64,000 bases of DNA from assembly GCF_002077075.2 (NCBI RefSeq), contig NZ_LCWM02000004.1, forward strand, positions 1 to 64,000. Direction: 5' to 3'. The DNA comes from Thermoproteus sp. CP80. Its GTDB lineage: Archaea > Thermoproteota > Thermoprotei > Thermoproteales > Thermoproteaceae. Below the pieces are notes generated by a model. It ran no database searches. It was not told where the DNA came from and saw nothing but the letters and a program-made list of their open reading frames with translations. A program made the translations under genes and the position numbers. This document shows, in pieces, positions 1 to 7,981 of the stretch (positions are counted from its first letter, which is position 1; each line of letters starts with the position of its first letter).

Positions 1-473
1 GCCGTCTTGAGGGCCGACTTGAACACGTTCCGCGGGGCGGGGGTGAGGTCGTACACCGGCCTCGGCCGCCTCACGTAGGGAGGCGTCTCGAACCGGGTCG
101 GCGAGAGGAACTCCACCCTGAACGCCGGCGTCTGCCGCGCGGCGGGCCGCGGCGGCCTCCAGAACTCCAGCTCCGCCGGGGCGACGCGGGCGCCGAAGAG
201 GTCGAAGCCGCCCTCCACCGCCTCTATGAACCTCCGCCCCAGCTCCTCGTCGAAGAAGGCGGCGCGGAGCTCCACCTCGGCCCCCGCCGCGGCGGCCGCC
301 GGCCCGACCGCAGGCCTTCCGTCGATCAGAAGCGGCCAGACTGTGAAGGGCTTCGGCCCCCTCTCCGGGAGCCCCGGCAGGAGGCGGTGCACCACGGAGT
401 GCGCCAGGTAGCCCGAGAAGAGGTTGATCGCCACCCCCCTCTCCAGGTTGCCCCTGAAGGCCACCACAGACAT
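1..473 (-). CDS. cas6: CRISPR endoribonuclease Cas6 (5' part, cut by window edge)
   Basis: Cas6 cuts the pre-crRNA inside each repeat and leaves an 8-nt ATTGAAAC-type handle. Only the first 157 residues are present; the frame stays open to base 1. The start region has the helix FSGYLAHSVVHRLL (residues 19-32), with a His where archaeal Cas6 proteins carry a catalytic or RNA-contacting one. Residues 118-128 read FRVEFLSPTRF, the strand-turn typical of the link to the second ferredoxin-like domain, followed by a Pro/Arg-rich RPRPVYDL stretch. ATG at 473 is 24 bases from a TATA box, so the transcript should be leaderless. The gene diverges from the array starting at 807. No other cas gene lies to its right; effector genes, if any, lie beyond the left edge. 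Confidence 0.82.
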   Translation of the reverse strand, partial: MSVVAFRGNLERGVAINLFSGYLAHSVVHRLLPGLPERGPKPFTVWPLLIDGRPAVGPAAAAAGAEVELRAAFFDEELGRRFIEAVEGGFDLFGARVAPAELEFWRPPRPAARQTPAFRVEFLSPTRFETPPYVRRPRPVYDLTPAPRNVFKSALKT

Positions 474-480
474 GGCCGTC

Positions 481-806
481 CCGAGGCGCCGCGATATAAA
501 GGATTCGACGCGCCGTCGGACGGCGTTTATAAAACGTCGTGCAGATTGCGCTTTACATCCATCGAAGCTGTCCACTGCTTCGGCGAGCTGCGTACGTAAA
601 GCGGGGATCCCGTTTATAAAACGGCAGCTTCCCGGCGCGGGCCGACGCCGAGACGTAAAAGCACGCAGATGCGCGCATCTGCACGCCCGGCGCACTTTAC
701 GTAGAAACAAGACGCGGCGACCCGTGCAGCGCAGTTAGACCTACATCACGCCGAAAGACGGATAGAAAAGCTTAAATGCCTATACATTCATGGTCCAAGA
801 AACCCG
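481..806 (+). promoter_or_regulatory. CRISPR leader with array promoter
   Basis: This stretch between cas6 and the first repeat has no convincing gene. It is less GC-rich than its surroundings and holds two TTTATAAAA motifs (near 527 and 612). A third TATA-like element, AGCTTAAATG (about 768-777), would start transcription close to 798, just before repeat 1. Repeat orientation (GAAAC end to the right) and the degenerate last repeat at 1278 both put the leader on this side. Confidence 0.6.
492..502 (-). promoter_or_regulatory. TATA box of cas6
   Basis: On the minus strand the bases read CCTTTATATC, centred 24 bases upstream of the cas6 ATG, the spacing expected for leaderless archaeal transcription. 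Confidence 0.55.
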
Positions 807-1301
807 GCATCTCCAATGGAGAATTGAAACTGGACTCAATGTGTCCAGCTTATACCACGGCTCGTAAATATGCCTCCAGCATCTCCAATGGAGAATTGAA
901 ACATATCAGCGCGGTCTAGGCCGTTATCCTGGCCAAGCTTTATACACGCATCTCCAATGGAGAATCGAAACTTCATACTCAACCACACCCACGTATACGA
1001 GCTCGTGTACCTGATCGGCATCTCCAATGGAGAATTGAAACATTCAGCGTGCTGAAGGAGATATCGAAGAGCATGCCGATACCGCATCTCCAATGGAGAA
1101 TTGAAACAAACCCAAAACCAAGCCCAAGCTCAAAACCAAGAACAGCATCTCCAATGGATAATTGAAACTGAGGGGGTTGAAAGGGCCTAAATACAGGCGA
1201 ATATATTCCAGGCATCTCCAATGGAGAATTGAAACCAATAATGCGCTCGGAGCCGCCCGCATAGTAGTAGAGCACGTGCATCTCCAATGGAGAATTGAAA
1301 T
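807..1301 (+). CRISPR. CRISPR array, 8 repeats of 24 bases and 7 spacers
   Basis: Repeats start at 807, 879, 948, 1018, 1084, 1145, 1212 and 1278, each 24 bases. They contain the partial palindrome CTCCAATGGAG and end in ATTGAAAC. Repeat 3 has T to C (AATCGAAAC), repeat 6 has G to T (GGATAATTG), and the last repeat ends in T instead of C. Spacers are 48, 45, 46, 42, 37, 43 and 42 bases. The decay sits at the right end, so the array is transcribed rightward. The divergent cas6 gene probably processes it. Spacer 5 (1108-1144) is an unusual A/C-rich run built from AAAACCAAG-like units. Confidence 0.98.
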
Positions 1302-1724
1302 TGCCTATGTTGGGTTCTGCGGCGGCCGCGGCGTCGCGTCCTGCGCCGGCTTGAGCACGGCCTCGGAGGCGGCATCCTCTTCGTACTCCTCGCCGTCCTC
1401 CCCGCGGAAGACGGCAGTGCGTGTGGGAATCGCCCCAGAGCTCCGGCTGGAGGCCCGCCGGCTCCGGCGCCTCGTCCACAGTCCAAGGCCTCCTCCAGCC
1501 CCGCAACCGTCTGACGCCTCTCGCTGGGCACAGACGCCGCAGGCGTCTTCCGCGTGGGCCCTGTCTCCCCAGGATCCGTTGGCTCTGCGCATTTTCGCAG
1601 CGCCCTACTCCGACGCTGGGGCGCCCGTCTTCGGCGGCAAGTTCATAGATGTGAGGCCCTCGGAGGCTCGTGGTCGCGTCTGCGCTGCGGTCTGCCGCTT
1701 GCGTCTTGGCTCTGCGCGGGGGCT
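1302..1724. other. Region after the CRISPR array without a supported gene
   Basis: GC-rich and with several open frames, none with a promoter, conserved motif or convincing codon use. Short stretches look like decayed coding sequence: a minus-strand acidic segment around 1340-1430 and a plus-strand segment around 1600-1660. Neither can be assigned. Confidence 0.4.
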
Positions 1725-2339
1725 ATGCCTTCCCATAGGGTGCACAGGACGTGCGCAGAGCTGATTGGGATATCCGGCGACGTGGCTAACTTCGTCGATA
1801 GGCTTATCGATCTGGGGAGGTGCGAGGCCCACGATGTGGGCGTCAGGCATCCGGCTGTGGATCTCGGCGGAGTCCAGACGCCTGCGGTGAGCGGCGCCGA
1901 GGTCCTGGTGGGTTGCCTGGCGATGCAGGGCAGGCTCGACGGCGTGCATCTACGGGCGGCGGCCCTCCACCACCTCCTCGACTGCGTGGACGGCAAGGTC
2001 GGGAGGTACGGCACGGCCCTTGCCGGCAACGCCTTCGACGTCGAGAGGGCCCTGGCGCGGTGCCTCTCGGAGGTGGCCGACAGGCTGAGAGACGTGGATA
2101 TGTACGTCCTGCCTGCGGACAGAGCCGCGGCGAGGGAAGCCGCCGAGATGCTAACCAAGCCGCTATACGACATCTACAACGACCACAGGGACGTGCTGCG
2201 GCGCTGCGTGACCCTAATCGCCGAGGAGGACGCCTCAAAGGGCGTCGAGCCTCTCGGCGTGTACCAGTATTACAATCCGCTGAGAGGGCTGTTGACCCTC
2301 TGCGGCGAGGAGCACCGGTGGGTCAAGCCATTTCTCTGA
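1725..2339 (+). CDS. Unrecognised helical protein, 204 residues
   Basis: I do not recognise the family. ATG at 1725 is the first start giving protein-like composition; the frame is open from 1554, but that leader is Arg/Trp-rich and implausible. A start nearer residue 17 (before ISGDVANFVDRL) is also possible. The product looks mostly alpha-helical, with acidic/hydrophobic periodicity and no transmembrane segment. Its last residues (EEHRWVKPFL) are encoded by a 22-base stretch that recurs at 2374 at the start of the next gene. No TATA box is evident at the usual distance. Position beside CRISPR and a proteasome-like gene suggests an accessory role, unproven. Confidence 0.5.
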   Translation: MPSHRVHRTCAELIGISGDVANFVDRLIDLGRCEAHDVGVRHPAVDLGGVQTPAVSGAEVLVGCLAMQGRLDGVHLRAAALHHLLDCVDGKVGRYGTALAGNAFDVERALARCLSEVADRLRDVDMYVLPADRAAAREAAEMLTKPLYDIYNDHRDVLRRCVTLIAEEDASKGVEPLGVYQYYNPLRGLLTLCGEEHRWVKPFL

Positions 2340-2395
2340 GGTGCACGTCCGTGAGTGGCCGCCCGACGACGTGGAGCACCGGTGGGTCGAGCCAT
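2310..2395 (+). repeat. Short direct duplication linking two small genes
   Basis: A 22-base segment beginning GAGCACCGGTGGGTC occurs at 2310-2331 and again at 2374-2395 with one mismatch. Each copy is read in frame with its own gene, encoding EHRWVKP and EHRWVEP. This suggests a local duplication or replacement that created or split the two frames. Confidence 0.7.
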
Positions 2396-2541
2396 CGGAC
2401 TACAGCCGCCTCTACAGGCTGGCGCAGAGGCTCGCGAGGAAGAAGGCGGATGTATCCGCGATAGTAGAGGAGATGGGAAGGAGCGGCGCCTGCAGAAGCC
2501 GCGACCTCTTCTTCGCCGTAGTCGAAAAGGCCGCGGCGTGA
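2341..2541 (+). CDS. Small unrecognised protein, 66 residues
   Basis: A GTG start one base after the TGA of the gene before it gives a charged, helical 66-residue product with no known motif. Its N-terminal EHRWVEPSD repeats the C-terminus of the upstream product. It may be an independent small gene in an operon with 1725-2339, or the natural C-terminus of that protein displaced by the duplication. No promoter of its own is visible. Confidence 0.45.
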   Translation: MHVREWPPDDVEHRWVEPSDYSRLYRLAQRLARKKADVSAIVEEMGRSGACRSRDLFFAVVEKAAA

Positions 2542-2681
2542 CGGCTCAACGCATCGAAACCAAGCTCTGCGCTCCATTAGGTTACAGGCTCTCTAGCGGC
2601 CTCCATCTATCGAGAGCGGGGATAACATCGCGGCCGATGCCGCTCTGTGAAGCCGCCGATCTTCAAACTATTGATTTCCTG

Positions 2682-3405
2682 ATGGGATTCTCCCCTATGA
2701 CCTTCGTGGCGGCGTTTCAGTACGGCCGCGGCGTGGTTCTGGCTTCCGACAGCCGGGCGGTGAGCGGGGCCTCGGCTGAGGAGGAGGCTCAAGCCGATAT
2801 ATATCTCGGACGGCGAGGGGGAGGTGGACCTCGCCGTGGTGGGCGGCGCCGGGGACGGCGCGGTCGTGAAGCAGTCCTTCCGCGACGCCGAGGCCGCGTT
2901 TAAGGAGTTCCACTACGCGGCCGGCAGGCACCCGAAGGGCGGGGAGGTGCACAAGGTGGCCGAGGACATACAGCGCAGGCTGCCGGCGCGCTACCGGGAG
3001 CTGAGGTCGCTGGGGTACGAGCCCGAGGCGTCCCTAATAGTGGCCGCGGTGGACGGCGACGGGAACCCCTACATCTTCCGCTACAGCGACGGGATTCTGG
3101 ACGGCCGGACGGAGGACGGATGCGCCGCGGTCGGCATAGGCCGCGACACCGGCGGGGTCCTGCTGCTGAGCCTCCTCGGCTACGGGCCTGAGGCTACCTG
3201 GGACATGGGCCTCCTAGCCCTCTTCCTCATAGACGCCATAGCGGCCGTGAACCCCTACGTCTCGCCCCTCGCGGCCGAGGCGGACGGCCTCTACATCCGG
3301 TGGCAGGACGGCGAGGTGGTCATGGGCCCGCTGGAGCCCGAGGCCTTCCAGGAGTACAGCGCGCCAAGAAGAGGATACAGCCGATACGCGCCCTCTGGCA
3401 GCTAG
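2682..3405 (+). pseudogene. Proteasome beta-subunit-like Ntn hydrolase, frameshifted
   Basis: Starting at ATG 2682, a six-residue propeptide (MGFSPM) precedes TFVAAFQYGRGVVLASDSRA. Counting from that Thr as T1, D17 and R19 match the proteasome active site. The rest of the fold continues in the +1 frame from about 2795 (LKPIYISDGEGEVDLAVVGG, supplying the K33 equivalent) to the stop at 3405. It includes helix and strand patterns of beta subunits (GIGRDTGGVLLLSLLGYG, then DMGLLALFLIDAIAAVNPY). After about 3360 the first frame again looks coding, ending in a charged helical tail at 3503, so a second shift is possible. The first shift falls in a GAGGAGGAGG run. It could be a real inactivation, a programmed shift or a sequencing error. 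It is divergent from the housekeeping proteasome; its substrate is unknown. Confidence 0.6.
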
Positions 3406-3527
3406 CCGAGACATGCGGCGAAGAGACGGTGGAGAAGGCGCTCGAGGCGCTCAAACCCTCATCTGGCAGGGAAGAGACGAAGAACGAAGACGCCAAACAA
3501 TAGGGTCTATATATAACTTTATACTCA

Positions 3528-4436
3528 TTATTTCATAAATAACATATTTACATATTTCTGGAATATATATGTATTGTAAATCATAAGAAGTCTGTTCTTA
3601 TCGCTCATGGTTTTTGCGTCGAGGATCTTCGTCAGCAGTTCCCTCTCGAAGGCGTCAGCTGTCCCCTCTACTAGCTGTCCAAGGGATGAGACGCTCGTCA
3701 GCGACGTCGTCTTTAGCCGGGCGAATCTCCCGCCTTCCCAAACCATCATTTCCTTCTTTGCCGCGGCTAATGTGGGGGTGCTCACGTCGACGCTATCTAC
3801 GTATTTAGCAACGCGCCTCAATATATCGATATTGGCCACGCCGAAAAGGTGCAGCCGCACCGATCTGCCCAACACGGCGCGTACTTCCTTCACCACCCTC
3901 TCGACGAACTCGACGTCGTTGCTTCTAGGCACGAGAGATCCGATCCCCACATATTTGGCCCCAAGCCTTCGGTAGAACTTGGCACACTTCGCGTACGACT
4001 TTACGTCCCAGCCCTGGACCACGAGCATGACCTCCCGCCCCAGCCGCTCCCCAATCTTCAGCGCAGCCTCGGCATTGACGAGATTCCTCTTAAACATCCT
4101 CTCCCTGCCCTCCCTATCCATATCCTCGATGAAGGGGTAGTCCTTCTGAACCAACACGTCAGAGCCAAGAAGATGTTGCAGATAGAGCACGTGGTACTGC
4201 GGCAAATCGGCCAAGAAGCCGGCGCGAGCGTGAAGCCAAGTCGTAAAGGAATCCACTATGAGCGTCCCTCCAAAGCCAAAATACCGCTTAAACCCGTCCA
4301 GGAGGACTCTAGATAGCTTCCATCTAGGCATTGAAAGCACTGACTTCAGAGAGACGACTATTCCATCCACGGGGAAAAACCTCCAGTAATGAGGATCTTC
4401 CGGCTCGGCATACCACGTGATGAAAAGCCTCGGCAT
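3528..4436 (-). CDS. Second TGT-like (tRNA-guanine transglycosylase fold) protein, 302 residues
   Basis: Last gene of the left-facing island operon, overlapping the ATPase gene by one base. The TIM-barrel signature of transglycosylases is visible: GTLIVDSF around D62, VVQGWD at 139-144, GIGSLVP at 164-170, HLFGVANID at 196-204, and VDVSTPT with D217 at the position of the nucleophilic Asp. The Zn site (CxCxxC...H) of the family is absent. Length suits a bare barrel. I infer a partner or paralogue of the DpdA-type enzyme encoded at 6042-7943, perhaps acting as a heteromer on DNA, because two such barrels are encoded in one operon. An inactive structural subunit or a tRNA-acting enzyme are alternatives. 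The C-terminal coding end is AT-rich. Confidence 0.65.
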   Translation of the reverse strand: MPRLFITWYAEPEDPHYWRFFPVDGIVVSLKSVLSMPRWKLSRVLLDGFKRYFGFGGTLIVDSFTTWLHARAGFLADLPQYHVLYLQHLLGSDVLVQKDYPFIEDMDREGRERMFKRNLVNAEAALKIGERLGREVMLVVQGWDVKSYAKCAKFYRRLGAKYVGIGSLVPRSNDVEFVERVVKEVRAVLGRSVRLHLFGVANIDILRRVAKYVDSVDVSTPTLAAAKKEMMVWEGGRFARLKTTSLTSVSSLGQLVEGTADAFERELLTKILDAKTMSDKNRLLMIYNTYIFQKYVNMLFMK

Positions 4437-5386
4437 TATACGTACTTCGACAACACATCCTTCGCCTTCTTCGCAGAGTCCAAGGCGCCGTTGAGAACCA
4501 ATATGTTCAACAGCTTAACAACCTCGCCTGGATTCCCCTCAGAAATGTCGTAAATAGCCTTAACGACCTCTCTATCCACCGAAGCCCTAACCCCCCTCCT
4601 CTCAAGTAGAAACCCCACGAACTTCTCTGTCTCCTCCAGCGTGAAAGGCCTTAGATGAACCATAAACGAAGAAAGGCGACGCGCCAGAGGAGGATAGGTG
4701 TTCAAAATGCCGTCCCATCCGGCGGGAGTCGTCGACGCTAGGAAGAACGCGCCGCCGGGCAGACTATCAATGAACATCCTGAGGTGCCTCAGGTAATGCA
4801 AGCGCTTAGGTTGCGGAATTGCGATTATGTCTTCCAACTCGTCAAAAAGAAAGATAAGCGGCACGCGGCCAGCCCTAGCGAGCCCCCACACTATTTTAAC
4901 CAGGTACTTAACCGCCAACTCGTCGTTTATTCTCGTGGAGATAAGCCCAAGCCTGCTCTTTATGTTCTGCGGAACGGCGTCGCCCAAAAGCCAAAGCTTG
5001 ATATACTTAGAGTCCTCTGCATCGCTCCCGGCGATCCTCAGGAGCCCTCCAAGGGGCTCCTCCACACGAGATGCGACCAGCTCGACCAGCTCCCTATCCT
5101 CAAGCAGAGCCCCCATTACGGCGTTATAGAAATTCAAGATGCTGACGCTCGGCGTGTCTACATAAATAGAAAAGCTCTTCACGTACCTCTTCCTGACGTG
5201 AGACGATAGGCGGAGGAGGACGTGAGTCTTGCCGAACCCATAGTTGCCGATCACTACCCCAGCGCCAGAGGAGCCCGTTGCCACAAACCTCACCACATTA
5301 GCCAACTCCTGGAGAACTCCATAGGCGTCGAAGAAGCTCTCAACCTCATCCTCTACAGGAACCGGAAGAAGCGTTCTGGTCCTCAT
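4436..5386 (-). CDS. P-loop AAA-type ATPase of the Dpd-like island
   Basis: A 316-residue ATPase. Walker A is GNYGFGKT (residues 47-54), Walker B LIFLFDELED (177-186, with D182 and E183), and a sensor-like ASTTP lies at 217-221. A lid-like helical C-terminus with GNPGEVVKLLN (284-294) resembles Orc/Cdc6-type and BREX-like ATPases. The start overlaps the upstream 231-residue gene by ATGA and the stop overlaps the TGT-like gene by one base, so translation is coupled. Bacterial dpd clusters contain a much larger ATPase, DpdH; this could be a functional counterpart, but I have no alignment to prove it. Probable role: energy-dependent recognition or loading step in modification or defence. Confidence 0.75.
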   Translation of the reverse strand: MRTRTLLPVPVEDEVESFFDAYGVLQELANVVRFVATGSSGAGVVIGNYGFGKTHVLLRLSSHVRKRYVKSFSIYVDTPSVSILNFYNAVMGALLEDRELVELVASRVEEPLGGLLRIAGSDAEDSKYIKLWLLGDAVPQNIKSRLGLISTRINDELAVKYLVKIVWGLARAGRVPLIFLFDELEDIIAIPQPKRLHYLRHLRMFIDSLPGGAFFLASTTPAGWDGILNTYPPLARRLSSFMVHLRPFTLEETEKFVGFLLERRGVRASVDREVVKAIYDISEGNPGEVVKLLNILVLNGALDSAKKAKDVLSKYV

Positions 5387-6078
5387 GTCTTCAACATGAT
5401 GTAGACATATCGCCTACCCCCAATTTCAAAACCTGCAACCTCGCCGGCAGGAGACCCGGTCAACACAATGTCGCCCTTCCTACGCGCCACAAATTCCCTA
5501 AACATCTCCTCCACCACGCGCCGCGGGAAGCGCAATTCCCTCTTAACTTCCTCCAAAAGATCTAAAATAGTGACATACTTACTCCACCTCCGCCTAGCCA
5601 ACTCTCTATATTTATCAAAAAGAACCTTTTCAAACATCCCCCAGAGCTCACCGCGCATGGGCATCCCAAGCCTCTCAACCTCCCTAGTCAATCTCAACAC
5701 AACATCTACCACCACCGCGTTGAATCCCGACAAAGCCACCAACTCGCTAGGTTGCGTAACCCCTCTGGAGATAAGCCCATAGACAACCCGGTAGGGCTCG
5801 AGCGCCTCCATAAATAGCTCGTGGATAGAGCCCCCATCGCCCCTCTCATAGGCAGAGACAAACCTGAGCCCTCTCTCAGTAACGCTGCCATCTTCACGTA
5901 TAAACCCAAGATTTAAGGCGGCTCTCCACAGCTCCCTAAGCCTTTTATCCTCGCCTACAGAGCCGCCTCCACCTATATAACGCAAAAATTCGTATAAGCT
6001 CTTCAGAGTAAACGGTCGCATGGAGAAGGCCAGCAGGTGCTTTAAATATCTTTTGTACCATCTGAAACTTCTAACCAA
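5383..6078 (-). CDS. Unrecognised protein with winged-helix-like segments, island operon
   Basis: Up to 231 residues. ATG at 6078 would overlap the dpdA-like gene by 37 bases; the in-frame ATG at 6021 (MRPFTLKSLYEFLRY) leaves a 20-base gap and is equally plausible. The product is basic and helical, with repeated helix-turn-helix-like stretches (residues 22-70 and 100-130) and a C-terminal beta hairpin (GFEIGGRRYVYIML). It ends with ATGA overlap into the ATPase gene. It may be the DNA-binding partner of that ATPase; DpdG of bacterial clusters is a possible analogue by position only. Confidence 0.7.
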   Translation of the reverse strand: MVRSFRWYKRYLKHLLAFSMRPFTLKSLYEFLRYIGGGGSVGEDKRLRELWRAALNLGFIREDGSVTERGLRFVSAYERGDGGSIHELFMEALEPYRVVYGLISRGVTQPSELVALSGFNAVVVDVVLRLTREVERLGMPMRGELWGMFEKVLFDKYRELARRRWSKYVTILDLLEEVKRELRFPRRVVEEMFREFVARRKGDIVLTGSPAGEVAGFEIGGRRYVYIMLKT

Positions 6079-7943
6079 CTTTCCAAACCTGTATATGTCT
6101 TTATAGCTATTTCACGTAATAGGGCTATCTGCCTAATTCTAGATTTCAGATTACCTGCCAAGATGTACCTAGCTCTGACGCCATCTGCGGTTATTGCTCT
6201 CTTCGGGAGAATGAGAATGGCATTCTCCATCCTCAAAAGCCTTCGTAGCACTCCCTCCACAGCGTAGGCGTATTCCCTGGGAAGCGCCACGATCACCAAG
6301 TCGTACTTCTTCGAACTCAACACCTTCAACAACTTATTCTCCACGCCAAGCCTCGCAGACCACTGCCTAATCCATCCTTTGAGCTTCCCCTTGAGAGTCG
6401 CCTCGTAGGGCACAATAGGCTCATTTTCGCCGATCAAGCCGTAACGTGCGCTAATAATATACACATCCACCTCCTTGTCTACACGCCTAAGAACGTCAGC
6501 GAGACTTCTAACCACCGCGAAGGAACCTCCATACATCTCCCTCGCAGGCTTTATGTAATTTCGCAGCACCTCTCTGTAGAGAGCCTCCTTCTCTATGTCG
6601 TGAGACGGCACGGTTAGGCCCCTTTCTCTTAGAACCGACACCACCTCTCCCCAAGGCACTCTCTTCTCCTCTGTGCAGTACGTCACTATGAGTACCGTGC
6701 GTGCACTCTTCAGAAGAGACTCCAGCTTCTTATCGCCTGAGGCCTCATCTATCTTTACGCCGCCGTCTCTCGGCACGGCAAATCTCGCCTCGAATCTTCC
6801 CGATCTCAACAGTTTGCTGAACACGTAAACATTGTGGAACCCCCTCCTCCTGTTTCTATTATTGCCCCTAAAAATCACCACATCCACACCTGCAGACCTA
6901 CAGACGGCGCAATCACAGCGCTTCCACGGCATGTCTCTCAAGGTCGCTACGTAGTACGGCAGATATCTCTCATGCCCCACGAGCTTAACGTAATCCCTAA
7001 CAGCCCCCCATACGTCATCAAAAGAGACAACCCCCCTATCGTACTCCCGCAGCTTCTTCAAAAGCAGGCGCGCTGCCTTCTCCACCTCAGGTCCCTTATC
7101 CACCACGCGGATAGCTGTATACGCCTTTCCATCCGCCGTAAGGTAGTTTCCGTGTTCACGCGTCCACGCCAGCCTAAGGACGGAAGAGCTGTCGAAGGAC
7201 ACCTCCGCTATATAATCGCTCAACTTGCTCAACAAAGGCAAGACCCCCAGACGCGTAACTCCAAGGAAATGCACCTTCTTGATGTCGCCCAAGCTCCTCA
7301 CCTCTGCGGTAAGCACCTCAACAAGCCGTTTCAAAAACTCTGTATCCCGCTTAGCGAGACCCCCCACTGCGAAGCTCCTGAAGCCGTAGCCATGTAGCTC
7401 CCTCAAGCTTTCCACATAATCCTCAATCGACACCCCCTGTATAGACCCCAAAAGCTCAAACCCGTAGCCCTCCCTCCTCCACAAGTCGAACATCTCCTTA
7501 GCCGCTCTCCTCGTGAACCCGATACGCCTCTCGGGATCCCCAAAAAACGGGATGTGGTCAAGAGTAACTCCAAAGTCGACCCCAAGAACTCGATAGTACT
7601 CCAACACCTCCTGCACGGTATACGGCGGCAACTCCCTATCGCGGTACTGCCAAGCTCCGCAGTCCCCGATGATCTGCATGCCATCTGGGAGCCTCATGAA
7701 CCCCCTAACCCCGCCCGCCCTCTTAATCTGCGCCAGCTTAGACTCAGAAAGCGTGGAGATAGACACCAACACGCCATCGACTACGTGGCCAACGAGCTCC
7801 CAAAGCCTCGCACCGTACGTAAACCGATCACGCCTATACCCCTCAGACTCCCTCTCACCGACGAAGTCAAACTTCGGATCGACAACATCATCCCAATCGG
7901 GTATGATAAACTTCAAAGAACCATTCCTCTTTGAAGAGGACAC
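6042..7943 (-). CDS. dpdA: DpdA-type 7-deazaguanine DNA transglycosylase
   Basis: DpdA proteins exchange guanine in DNA for preQ0, a 7-deazaguanine precursor. The N-terminus (KFIIPDWDDVVDPKFDF) and PPYTVQEVLEYYRVLGVDFG (107-126) are the DpdA signature as I know it. Catalytic elements of the TGT fold are present: GDCGAWQY (93-100, D94), SIQG (167-170), FAVGGLA (191-197) and SFD (D251, nucleophile position). The Zn ligands are C343, C345, C348 and H370. After the barrel, VYIISARYGLIGE (494-506) marks a DUF6884-like C-terminal domain. The 633 residues start with GTG at 7943, which sits 25 bases from a TATA box. It heads the left-facing operon. Archaea make preQ0 for archaeosine, so substrate should be available, though no que gene is in this window. 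An archaeosine tRNA enzyme is less likely: the DpdA N-terminus is present and no PUA domain is seen. Confidence 0.85.
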   Translation of the reverse strand: MSSSKRNGSLKFIIPDWDDVVDPKFDFVGERESEGYRRDRFTYGARLWELVGHVVDGVLVSISTLSESKLAQIKRAGGVRGFMRLPDGMQIIGDCGAWQYRDRELPPYTVQEVLEYYRVLGVDFGVTLDHIPFFGDPERRIGFTRRAAKEMFDLWRREGYGFELLGSIQGVSIEDYVESLRELHGYGFRSFAVGGLAKRDTEFLKRLVEVLTAEVRSLGDIKKVHFLGVTRLGVLPLLSKLSDYIAEVSFDSSSVLRLAWTREHGNYLTADGKAYTAIRVVDKGPEVEKAARLLLKKLREYDRGVVSFDDVWGAVRDYVKLVGHERYLPYYVATLRDMPWKRCDCAVCRSAGVDVVIFRGNNRNRRRGFHNVYVFSKLLRSGRFEARFAVPRDGGVKIDEASGDKKLESLLKSARTVLIVTYCTEEKRVPWGEVVSVLRERGLTVPSHDIEKEALYREVLRNYIKPAREMYGGSFAVVRSLADVLRRVDKEVDVYIISARYGLIGENEPIVPYEATLKGKLKGWIRQWSARLGVENKLLKVLSSKKYDLVIVALPREYAYAVEGVLRRLLRMENAILILPKRAITADGVRARYILAGNLKSRIRQIALLREIAIKTYTGLESWLEVSDGTKDI

Positions 7944-7950
7944 AAAAACT

Positions 7951-7972
7951 GTTAAAAATAACTACTTTAAAA
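7951..7972. promoter_or_regulatory. Interleaved divergent promoters of the island
   Basis: GTTAAAAATAAC (7951-7962) is centred about 25 bases upstream of the helicase ATG at 7982. CTTTTAAAGT on the minus strand (7963-7972) is centred about 25 bases upstream of the dpdA GTG at 7943. Each box lies inside the other operon's promoter region, so the two operons probably compete or are co-regulated. The spacing also fixes both start codons. Confidence 0.6.
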
Positions 7973-7981
7973 GCAACTGAC

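Noticed and set aside
6042-7943. Ordinary archaeosine tRNA-guanine transglycosylase
   Set aside because: DpdA-specific N-terminus and PPYTVQEV motif, DUF6884-like C-terminal domain instead of PUA, and linkage to defence genes.
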